From Spirochaetota bacterium (GTDB lineage: Bacteria > Spirochaetota > UBA12135 > COTS27 > JAFLEE01), in NCBI GenBank assembly GCA_017302015.1, contig JAFLEE010000085.1, forward strand, positions 1 to 21,808: a stretch of 21,808 bases of DNA, in the 5' to 3' direction. The first letter of the stretch is position 1, and every line of letters starts with the position of its first letter. Positions 1 through 6,479 of this stretch are shown piece after piece. The position numbers and the translations under genes are program-made. The notes below the pieces were generated by a model. The model had not been told where the DNA came from. It saw only the letters and a program-made list of their open reading frames with translations, and did not search any database.

Positions 1-435
1 CCGGGCCGTGGAGGCCGGCGCGGTCGCCGCGTCGCCGAGGCCGGGGAGCATGGGGGAAGGCTCTTCTTCCGCGAACCGGAGAATTTCGGAGGTCAGGCGC
101 TGGAGTTCGTTCTGGGGCCGGAACGGCACCGGGGCGCGGGGCTTCGGCTGGCTCACGCGGGTCTTGCTGTCGAGGGCCCGCGTCAGGGCGCCGATCTTCT
201 CCCGGCGGTCGGCCTCGAAGGACGCGGGCTTCGCTTCGGGCGCGGGCCGCCGCTCGGGGGCCCGTTCGCCGCTTAAGCCCACCTGCACTTCCCATTCCAC
301 CTCGTTGCGCAGGCCGAACCATTTCCGGTGGTTGCGTTTGGTCCACTTGATGATGTAGGCCTTCGTGCCCATTTCGCGCAGGACCATCTCCCGGGCTTCC
401 TTTTGGGTGGGGGCGGTGAAGGTTCGGTATTCCAT
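1..435 (-). CDS. flhF: FlhF, flagellar SRP-like GTPase (N-terminal part, cut by window edge)
   Basis: About 145 codons are visible, running off the window at position 1. The protein opens MEYRTFTAPTQKEAREMVLR and continues with a G-T-K-A-Y-I-I-K-W stretch and a K-W-F-G-L motif before a V-E-W-E-V strand. This matches the N-terminal B domain of FlhF (F-x-A-x-x-x-x-E-A, then an x-A-x-I-[IL] strand). A charged, proline-rich linker follows. The GTPase (NG) domain lies outside the window, so the P-loop cannot be checked. The start is the ATG at 435. An AAGGG Shine-Dalgarno site overlaps the flhA stop codon with a 6-base spacer. FlhF is an SRP-family GTPase that sets flagellar position and number with FlhG. 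Its place directly after flhA is the usual one. Confidence 0.85.
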   Translation of the reverse strand, partial: MEYRTFTAPTQKEAREMVLREMGTKAYIIKWTKRNHRKWFGLRNEVEWEVQVGLSGERAPERRPAPEAKPASFEADRREKIGALTRALDSKTRVSQPKPRAPVPFRPQNELQRLTSEILRFAEEEPSPMLPGLGDAATAPASTAR

Positions 436-441
436 GGCGGG

Positions 442-446
442 CCCTT
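442..446 (-). promoter_or_regulatory. Ribosome binding site of flhF, fused to the flhA stop
   Basis: AAGGG follows the T of the flhA TAA stop, so the transcript reads TAAGGG, and lies 6 bases before the flhF ATG. The same arrangement (TAAGGAG, 6-base spacer) joins fliQ to fliR. This suggests terminating ribosomes feed the next gene. Confidence 0.6.
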
Positions 447-2538
447 ACACCGTCTCCACGACGTGCACGTGGAAGCCGGGGGCGACCTCCGCCCCGGAGA
501 GGATGGAGAGATCGGGGATGCTCGAGCCCAGGAGGCGCTGGAGGGGGCGGCGGAGGGCCACGTCGGTCAGGAGGATGTTCTTATAGCCCTTCTCCTGGAG
601 CTTCTTCGCGCGGTCGGCGACCAGATCGCGCAATTGGGTGAGTTGCTCGGGCGTGAGGCTGAGCTGGTACACGCCCCCCTGCTCGCTCAGGCGCGATTTG
701 AGGTCCTCCTCCAATTCCCCGCCGAGGACGAGCACGTTGAGGTTCCGCCCCTCGTCCGCGAAACGGCCGCAGATCTGGCGGCGGATGGACTGGCGCACCA
801 CCTCCGTGAGGAGTTCCGTATTGCCGCCGGCGTTGCGGGCGTGGTCGGCGAGGGTCTCGACGATGGCGTCGAGGTTCTTGATGGAGACGTGCTCGGAGAG
901 CAGTTCCTGGAGCACCTTCTGGACCTGCCCCACCCCGACCTGGGCCCTTTGCATCTCGTCGTACAGGGCCTTGTTCCGCTTGGCCAGGGCGTCGAGGAGC
1001 ATGGCCGTGTCTTTGCGGGTGAGGATCTCCCCGGCGTTGCGCTTCACGATCTCGGTGAGGTGGGTGGCGATGATCGTCGAGCCGTCGAAGATGCTGTAGC
1101 CGCGGCGCTCGGCGAAATCGCGGTCGGTGGGCTCGATCCACACGGCCGGCAGGTTGAACACGGGTTCCCGGGCGGCCTCGCCCTCGAGTTTCTCGGCTCC
1201 GCCGCTCATATTGATGGCGAGGAGCTTGTTCATGCGGATCTTGCTTCCCGCCACCCGCTCGCCCGAGATATGCAGCGCGTACTCGTCGGGCCCGAGCTGC
1301 ATGTTGTCGGTGATCCTCACCTGGGGCACGATGAGGCCGAGTTCCTTGGCGATCTCGGCGCGGATGCGCTTCACCCGCTCGAGGAGGTCGCCCCCCCTCG
1401 CCGGGTCGGCCAGGGGGATGAGGCCGTAGCCGAGTTCGATGGCCAGGGGCTCGACGAACATGTTCTCGGCCATCTTCTCGGGCTGGAAGCTCTGCTCCTC
1501 TTCCTTCTGCTCGTCCAGGGCGGACTTGGCGGCGGCCGGTTCTTCGCCGCGCTTGGAAACCTCGCGGCCCAGGAGGAAGAGCACCAGGGCCGTGATGAGG
1601 AGGAGCACCGTGGGGAAGCCGGGGATGAGCCCGAGGAGGGCCGCGAAGACCGCGGTGACGTAGAGGATGCGGGGATTGGTGAGGACCTGGACGGCCATCT
1701 CGTTGCCGAGGCGGTCGCGGCTGACCCCCCGCGTGGCGATGATGCCGGCGGCCACGGTGACGAGGATGGAGGGGATCGCCGCCACGAGCCCGTCGCCCAC
1801 GGACAGGCGGATATAATTCTGGAGGGCGTCGCCCGCGCTCTCGCTGCGCTGGACCACGCCGATGACGAATCCGGCGATCACGTTCACGATGATGATGACC
1901 AGCCCCGCGCGCACGTCGCCGGAGACCAGTTTGCCCGCGCCGTCCATATTGGAGAAGAAATCGGCCTCGGCCATGAGTTCTTGGCGGCGCTTCTGGGCCT
2001 CCGCCTCGTCGATGCGCCCGGCGTTGACCTCGGCGTCGATGGCCAGCTGCTTCCCCGGCAGGCCATCGAGTTTGAACCGGGCGGCCACTTCCGTGATGCG
2101 CGTGAGGCCCTTGGTGAGCACCATGAACTGCACGATGGTGATGATGGCGAAGATGATCACCCCGACGACGAAATTGCCACCCACGACGAAATCGGCGAAG
2201 GCCGTGACGATCTTGCCCTCGAAGGAGGGGCCCTGGGTGAGGATGAGTTTGGTGGAGGAGACGTTGATCGAGAGGCGGAAGATCGTCGTGATGAAGAGCA
2301 GCGTGGGGAAGACGCTGAACTCGATGGGGCTCTTGGTGTAGAGCACCACCAGCAGGATGACGACGTTCACGAGGAGGCTCGCGATCATGCTGAGGTCGAG
2401 GAGGACCGTCGGCATGGGGATGATCATGGCGGCGAGCACCCCGACCACGGCCACGGCCAGCAGCAGGTCGGAGTTGCGCAGCAGGCGATTGAGCGTCGCG
2501 TTGCCGGTGAGGCGGAAGGGTTCAGCGGTGGCGGCCAT
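445..2538 (-). CDS. flhA: FlhA, flagellar export gate protein
   Basis: This is a 697-residue inner-membrane protein of the usual FlhA length. The N-terminal half has about eight hydrophobic segments (roughly residues 24-320). The family signature (FHIPEP) region is clear: S-S-T-K-L-I-L near 94-100, then L-D-G-L-P-G-K-Q-L-A-I-D-A-E-V-N-A-G at about 157-174, and E-A-D-F-F-S-N-M-D-G-A from 191. A charged linker near 335-360 leads to the soluble C-terminal domain that docks export chaperones and FlhB. FlhA forms the nonameric ring of the flagellar type III apparatus and couples export to the proton gradient. The ATG at 2538 has an AGGA site about 7 bases upstream. It begins 16 bases after the flhB stop and is followed by flhF. 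Confidence 0.97.
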   Translation of the reverse strand: MAATAEPFRLTGNATLNRLLRNSDLLLAVAVVGVLAAMIIPMPTVLLDLSMIASLLVNVVILLVVLYTKSPIEFSVFPTLLFITTIFRLSINVSSTKLILTQGPSFEGKIVTAFADFVVGGNFVVGVIIFAIITIVQFMVLTKGLTRITEVAARFKLDGLPGKQLAIDAEVNAGRIDEAEAQKRRQELMAEADFFSNMDGAGKLVSGDVRAGLVIIIVNVIAGFVIGVVQRSESAGDALQNYIRLSVGDGLVAAIPSILVTVAAGIIATRGVSRDRLGNEMAVQVLTNPRILYVTAVFAALLGLIPGFPTVLLLITALVLFLLGREVSKRGEEPAAAKSALDEQKEEEQSFQPEKMAENMFVEPLAIELGYGLIPLADPARGGDLLERVKRIRAEIAKELGLIVPQVRITDNMQLGPDEYALHISGERVAGSKIRMNKLLAINMSGGAEKLEGEAAREPVFNLPAVWIEPTDRDFAERRGYSIFDGSTIIATHLTEIVKRNAGEILTRKDTAMLLDALAKRNKALYDEMQRAQVGVGQVQKVLQELLSEHVSIKNLDAIVETLADHARNAGGNTELLTEVVRQSIRRQICGRFADEGRNLNVLVLGGELEEDLKSRLSEQGGVYQLSLTPEQLTQLRDLVADRAKKLQEKGYKNILLTDVALRRPLQRLLGSSIPDLSILSGAEVAPGFHVHVVETV

Positions 2539-2554
2539 GGCGCGTCCTCATCCC

Positions 2555-3736
2555 TCAGGCGGTGGCGGCCGTCCGCCGGCCGAATTGCTGCTTGAAGCGC
2601 TCGAGGTTCTGGTAGATCTCGACGACGGCGCGGATGAGGTCGGTCGGCACCTCGTCGCCGATCTCGGCCTGGGCGTAGAGGGTGCGGGCGAGGATCCGGT
2701 TTTCGTGCACGGGCACCTCGTTGGCTTCGGCGATGCGGATGATCTGGAGGGCCATGGCGTCCTCGCCCTTGGCCGTGACCTTGGGCGCCGACTGGGTGCC
2801 GACCTCGTACTTGAGGGCCACGGCGAAGTGGGTCGGGTTCCGCACCACGACGTCGGCGTCCTTGACCGTCTCGACCAGGTTGCGCATGGCGAGGTCGCGG
2901 GCCCGCTGCTGCTGGCGCTGCTTGATCTGGGGGTCGCCCTCGTACTCGCGCACTTCCTGCTTCATCTCCTGGAAGGACATCTTGAGTTGCTCCATGAACT
3001 GGTTCTTCTGCATGAACCAGTCGGGGATCGCGACCCCCAGGAGGATGACGCTGAGCACCGCGATGAGCTCGTAGGTCATCCACGAGGTCTTCACGAAGCT
3101 CGCGACGGGGTCGGCGTGGATGAGGAGCACCATCTCGTCGTGTCGGAAGAAGAGGTAGAGCGAGCCCGCCGCGAGCACCAGGATCACCTTGATCATCATC
3201 TTCGCCGTGTTCCACCACTGGAAGCGGGAGAAGATGGTCTTATTGATGAAGTTCTCCGGAGACGGGAGGATCTTGGCCAGGTCCGGGGCGAGGCGCTTGG
3301 TGGAGAAATGGAATTGGGTCTGCAGCATGGTCGAGGCGATGACGGCGACCACCGCCACCCCGGCCACCGGCAGGAAGAGCTTCATGAAGATGACGGTCCC
3401 CTCGGTGAACATCGCCATGAAATTCCCGTCGACGAGGGTCCATCCCGCGCGGTTCTCGAGGTAGTGGGCGACCAGTTCCTTCAGCGTATTGAAGTAATAG
3501 GCGGCGAGCATCGCCAGGGCGGAAAAGCCCAGGATCACCTCGAGGGCCTGGGGGAGCTCGCCGGTGAAGAAGACGCGCCCGTCCTCCTCCCGCGCCTTGC
3601 GGATGCGCGATTCGGTCGGGTCGTAGGTGCGGCCCTCGTCCTCGGCGGCGTGCAGGGCCAGGTCGAGGAAGACGCGAGAGCGGGCGGCGGCCTGGTGGCG
3701 TTCGCGCAGGATCTGGAGGGCGGTCGGCAGGCTCAT
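2555..3736 (-). CDS. flhB: FlhB, flagellar export substrate-specificity switch
   Basis: This is a 393-residue membrane protein. It has the family's P-T-E-S-R-I-R-K-A-R-E motif followed by G-E-L, four hydrophobic helices, a long charged linker containing E-G-D-P-Q-I-K, and the self-cleaving N-P-T-H motif at residues 300-303, followed by F-A-V-A-L-K-Y. Cleavage between N and P is known to switch export from rod/hook to filament substrates. The ATG at 3736 overlaps the fliR stop as ATGA, and a GAGGG site lies about 5 bases upstream. About 35 residues precede the usual start of the family alignment, making the protein a little longer than typical (about 350-380). The open frame continues much further upstream, but that part only shadows fliR and fliQ. 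Confidence 0.96.
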   Translation of the reverse strand: MSLPTALQILRERHQAAARSRVFLDLALHAAEDEGRTYDPTESRIRKAREEDGRVFFTGELPQALEVILGFSALAMLAAYYFNTLKELVAHYLENRAGWTLVDGNFMAMFTEGTVIFMKLFLPVAGVAVVAVIASTMLQTQFHFSTKRLAPDLAKILPSPENFINKTIFSRFQWWNTAKMMIKVILVLAAGSLYLFFRHDEMVLLIHADPVASFVKTSWMTYELIAVLSVILLGVAIPDWFMQKNQFMEQLKMSFQEMKQEVREYEGDPQIKQRQQQRARDLAMRNLVETVKDADVVVRNPTHFAVALKYEVGTQSAPKVTAKGEDAMALQIIRIAEANEVPVHENRILARTLYAQAEIGDEVPTDLIRAVVEIYQNLERFKQQFGRRTAATA

Positions 3737-4521
3737 GCGGCCCTCATGCGGATGAGGAGTTGGAGCACGTCGCTGACGGCGTTTTCGAAGACCGAGCCGA
3801 AGAGCGTGAGCATGGGCGGCACGGCGAAGATCAGGAAGAGGAGGCCCACGCCGAGCTGGAGCGGCAGCCCCAGCACCATGATGTTGAGCGTGGGGGCCGC
3901 CTTGCCCGCGATGCCCAGCACCACCACGATGACCGTGGAGGCGGCGATGACCGGGAAGGCGAGCTTCAGGGCCACCACGAACGAGAGCCCCATGTAGCGC
4001 ACCGCCAGTTCCAAGAGGTTCTCCTTCTGGGAGAGGAAATCGATCACGGGCACCAGCTGGTAGCTGTCGACCGTGGCGCGCACCACCATGTGCATCCCCC
4101 CGATGGAGATGAAGACCAGGAGCGCCACCGTGGTGAAGAGGCTGGAGAGCACCGGCGTCTCCTCCTGGGTGATGGGGTCGAAGACCTGCGACATGCCGAG
4201 GCCGATCTGGCTGGTGAAGAACTGGGTGGAGAGGGAGAAGGCGGCGAAGAGGATGGAGAGGAAGAATCCGATGCACACGCCGACGAGGGCCTCCTTCACG
4301 ACGGCGAGGAAGAGGAGGCCGAGCTCCGGCGGGATGGGCACCGAGATCTTCGCCACCCACGGGAACACGCACAGCGACACCATGAAGCCGAAGATGAGGC
4401 GCAGGCGGTCGGGGATCACGGGGGCCGAGAAGGCCGGGGCCAGGAACACGACCGCGGTCATGCGGGCCCACACCAGCAGGAAGTGCTGGAAGTGGTTCAC
4501 CAGGATGTCCATGACCTCCAC
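3733..4521 (-). CDS. fliR: FliR, flagellar export gate protein
   Basis: The 262-residue protein is almost wholly hydrophobic, with about six membrane helices and family features such as W-A-R-M-T near residue 18, P-A-F, and S-Q-V-F-D-P near residue 112. FliR forms the core of the export gate with FliP and FliQ. The start is taken as the GTG at 4521 because a strong AAGGAG site sits 6 bases upstream. The in-frame ATG at 4512 would be 15 bases from that site. The AAGGAG overlaps the TAA stop of fliQ, and the fliR stop overlaps the flhB ATG by 4 bases. This indicates translational coupling on both sides. Confidence 0.96.
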   Translation of the reverse strand: MEVMDILVNHFQHFLLVWARMTAVVFLAPAFSAPVIPDRLRLIFGFMVSLCVFPWVAKISVPIPPELGLLFLAVVKEALVGVCIGFFLSILFAAFSLSTQFFTSQIGLGMSQVFDPITQEETPVLSSLFTTVALLVFISIGGMHMVVRATVDSYQLVPVIDFLSQKENLLELAVRYMGLSFVVALKLAFPVIAASTVIVVVLGIAGKAAPTLNIMVLGLPLQLGVGLLFLIFAVPPMLTLFGSVFENAVSDVLQLLIRMRAA

Positions 4522-4527
4522 GCGCTT

Positions 4528-4533
4528 CTCCTT
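4528..4533 (-). promoter_or_regulatory. Ribosome binding site that decides the fliR GTG start
   Basis: AAGGAG lies 6 bases before the GTG at 4521 and overlaps the fliQ stop (TAAGGAG). The alternative in-frame ATG nine bases downstream is too far from it. Confidence 0.7.
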
Positions 4534-4801
4534 ACCGCACCAGATTGGGGATCGTGCTGAAGAGGCCCATGGTGTAGTCGACCATGTGGTTGATCATGAA
4601 ATAGCCGAAATAGACGAGGGCGGCGAGCACCGCGAGGATCTTGGGGACGAAGGAGAGCGTCTGCTCCTGGATCGAGGTGGTGGTCTGGAGGATCGAGACC
4701 ACCAGGCCCACGATCATGCTCACGATGAGCACGGGCGCGGCCACCACCACGGTGACCGTGATGGCGCCCCGCACGAGATCGATGACCATGGCGTCGTTCA
4801 T
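4532..4801 (-). CDS. fliQ: FliQ, flagellar export gate protein
   Basis: The protein has 89 residues, exactly the usual FliQ size. It forms two membrane helices: V-V-V-A-A-P-V-L-I-V-S-M-I-V-G-L in the first and V-P-K-I-L-A-V-L-A-A-L-V in the second. The conserved Q-T-T-T-S-I-Q-E-Q-T-L-S-F-V-P-K block lies between them (about residues 39-54). FliQ packs around the FliP/FliR pore of the export gate. The ATG at 4801 is 47 bases from the fliP stop. A weak GGAAG site lies about 9 bases upstream. An 11-codon open frame in that gap ends on the fliQ start (ATGA) and could couple translation. Confidence 0.96.
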   Translation of the reverse strand: MNDAMVIDLVRGAITVTVVVAAPVLIVSMIVGLVVSILQTTTSIQEQTLSFVPKILAVLAALVYFGYFMINHMVDYTMGLFSTIPNLVR

Positions 4802-4833
4802 GGGGTTTTCTTCCGATGTTCCGTGTTTTCCAT
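4798..4833 (-). CDS. Possible 11-residue leader peptide between fliP and fliQ
   Basis: An ATG at 4833 opens the frame MENTEHRKKTP. It stops at a TGA overlapping the fliQ ATG by 4 bases. It begins 15 bases after the fliP stop. A GAAGAA stretch upstream is only a weak ribosome site. The arrangement resembles the other coupled junctions in this operon. An open frame this short may be chance, and no function is claimed. Confidence 0.25.
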   Translation of the reverse strand: MENTEHRKKTP

Positions 4834-4848
4834 GGGGGTTCTTCGGCG

Positions 4849-5625
4849 TCAGAGGAGGTGGAAACTCTTCACCGTCTGCAGGGTCACCAGGTGCCAGCCG
4901 TCCACCAGCACGAAGAGGATGATCTTCAGCGGCATGGAGATCATCACCGGGGGGACCATGATCATGCCCATGCTCATCAGGATGGAGGCCACCACCATGT
5001 CGATGACGATGAACGGGATGAAGATCACGATCCCGATGGAGAAGGCGGTGGTGAGTTCGCTGATGAGGAAGGCGGGGATGAGCGCGACCGTGGGCACGTC
5101 GTCGGGGCGCTTGGGGCGCTCGTACTTGCCCAGGTACATGAAGAGGTCGATGTCCTTCTCCCGGGTCTGCTTGAGCATGAAGGCCCGCAGCGGCTTCAGC
5201 GCGCGGTCGAAGAACTGGTCGTTGGTGATCTGGCTCTTGGAGAAGGGCAGGTAGGCCTTGTCGTAGACCTCCGTGAAGGTCGGCGCCATCACGAAGAAGG
5301 TGATGAAGAGCGCCATGCCCATGATCACCTGGTTCGGCGGCTCCTGCTGGAGCGAGAGGGCGCGCTGGACGAACTTCAGGATGATGACCGTGCGCACGAA
5401 CGCGGTCATCATGAGCAGGATCGACGGCGCCAGCGTGAGGATGGTGAGGAGGAGCAGGAGCTGGAGGGAGAGGGCCACCTCGCCCGCGCCCCGCGCCGGC
5501 CGCACCCCGAGGTCGAAGTACGGGATGTTCACCCCGCTCTGCGCCCAGGCCGCCAGCAGCAGCGCGGCCGAGACCGCGCCCAATTTCAGCAGGAACCCCC
5601 GGTTCCCACGCCATGTGTTCGTCAC
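4849..5625 (-). CDS. fliP: FliP, flagellar export gate protein
   Basis: The 258-residue protein starts with a cleavable-type signal sequence (K15, then hydrophobic A-V-S-A-A-L-L-L-A-A-W-A). FliP is one of the few export-gate proteins with such a signal. Conserved family blocks follow: L-T-I-L-T-L-A-P-S-I-L-L-M-M-T-A-F-V-R near residue 60, P-P-N-Q-V-I-M-G-M-A-L-F near 95, and the C-terminal I-P-F-I-V-I-D-M-V-V-A-S-I-L-M-S-M-G-M and P-P-x-M-I-S-M-P-L-K blocks. It forms the FliP5FliR1 pore. The start is a GTG at 5625 with a purine-rich GGGAGGGGGAAG run just upstream. No nearer ATG precedes the signal sequence. Confidence 0.97.
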   Translation of the reverse strand: MTNTWRGNRGFLLKLGAVSAALLLAAWAQSGVNIPYFDLGVRPARGAGEVALSLQLLLLLTILTLAPSILLMMTAFVRTVIILKFVQRALSLQQEPPNQVIMGMALFITFFVMAPTFTEVYDKAYLPFSKSQITNDQFFDRALKPLRAFMLKQTREKDIDLFMYLGKYERPKRPDDVPTVALIPAFLISELTTAFSIGIVIFIPFIVIDMVVASILMSMGMIMVPPVMISMPLKIILFVLVDGWHLVTLQTVKSFHLL

Positions 5626-5674
5626 GATTCTTCCCCCTCCCGTTCCAAATCGTTTCGGTGTCTGTTGACGGAGG

Positions 5675-6343
5675 CTATTTCATGCGCCTCAGTTTTTCCC
5701 TCAGATTGCGCGTGATGTCCAGCGGTTCCTTGGGCGCCTTCGCCCCCATCCCCGGGAGGACCTTGAGAAGCAGTTCTCCGAAACTCGCGTTGCCGCCGCT
5801 TTTGACGCGCGACGCCTCGAGGCGGAATTGATCGATGGTCTCTTTGTCTTCCAGGCGCGCGATGAGCGCGATCTGGTCCTGGGTCATGCTGAGGAGGAAG
5901 ACTTCCTTCCCCACCTCGACGACCTTCAGGCTCTTGGCGATGGCCAATGGATAATCATGGAGGATGCGGATGGGGCCCTCTTCCTGGCGCCCCATGGGCT
6001 TGCGGTTCTTCAGCCAGCGCCAGATGAGCGCCGCGGCGCCCCCGAAGAGCGCCAGCACGAAGATGGTGCGCAGGAGAAGCCAGCCGTAGCCGGGTTCGCT
6101 GCGCCGCGACACCGTGGGATCGATATAGCCGGGGTCGGCGTTGGTGGGCGCGCGGGGGGCCGCCTGCGCGGCGGCCGTGGCGCGGCCCGCTTCGACTTTA
6201 CGGGGGTCAGGATTCTTGGTTTGGGAGAGGAGCGGGGCCGTCAGCGACCCGAAGAAAAGGGCCGCCAGAAAAAGCCATTTGACGCCGAAAAGACGTGGAA
6301 AGAGGTTGACGGGGCTCGAAAATTTTTTCCCACTATTCAACAT
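5675..6343 (-). CDS. fliO: FliO-like flagellar assembly protein, first gene of the flagellar operon
   Basis: The 222-residue protein has a signal-like hydrophobic segment (about 22-40), a low-complexity Ala/Pro linker, a second membrane helix (about 86-110, G-Y-G-W-L-L-L-R-T-I-F), and then a compact domain. That domain reads P-I-R-I-L-H-D-Y-P-L, K-S-L-K-V-V-E-V-G, E-V-F-L-L-S-M-T and I-A-L-I-A-R-L, the pattern of FliO cytoplasmic domains. FliO helps assemble the FliP ring. Sequence similarity in FliO is weak in general, and the position upstream of fliP is strong support. The ATG at 6343 is the only early start. It lacks a convincing Shine-Dalgarno site and sits 5 bases from a -10-like box. 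Confidence 0.85.
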   Translation of the reverse strand: MLNSGKKFSSPVNLFPRLFGVKWLFLAALFFGSLTAPLLSQTKNPDPRKVEAGRATAAAQAAPRAPTNADPGYIDPTVSRRSEPGYGWLLLRTIFVLALFGGAAALIWRWLKNRKPMGRQEEGPIRILHDYPLAIAKSLKVVEVGKEVFLLSMTQDQIALIARLEDKETIDQFRLEASRVKSGGNASFGELLLKVLPGMGAKAPKEPLDITRNLREKLRRMK

Positions 6344-6348
6344 CTCTA

Positions 6349-6378
6349 ATCATACTTCGATATTTCTCTCGCTGTAAA
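6349..6378 (-). promoter_or_regulatory. Sigma70-like promoter of the flagellar operon
   Basis: On the minus strand TTTACA (-35, 5/6 match) is separated by 18 bases from TATGAT (-10, 5/6 match). The -10 box ends 5 bases before the fliO ATG, so transcription would begin at or beside the start codon. An A/T-rich stretch (about 6380-6440) lies upstream and could act as an UP element. This is the most A/T-rich non-coding sequence in the window. Confidence 0.5.
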
Positions 6379-6479
6379 GGGGTTTATGGGTCAAAAACGG
6401 ATTTTTTTCTAATATTTTTAGGAATTCGACCGAAATTTGGCGATTTCGACTATAAATCCCCTTCCAAGCCTTCCCGGAC

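Noticed and set aside
328-2595. Very long open frame on the plus strand opposite flhA
   Set aside because: Its protein is rich in E, D, G, H and A without recognisable motifs, as expected from the antisense of a high-GC gene. flhA is certain on the other strand.
6344-6479. Terminator or sigma54 site between metXW and fliO
   Set aside because: A CGAAAT-N6-ATTTCG repeat is present but short and has no T-tract on the minus strand. No GG-N10-GC type sigma54 element was found.
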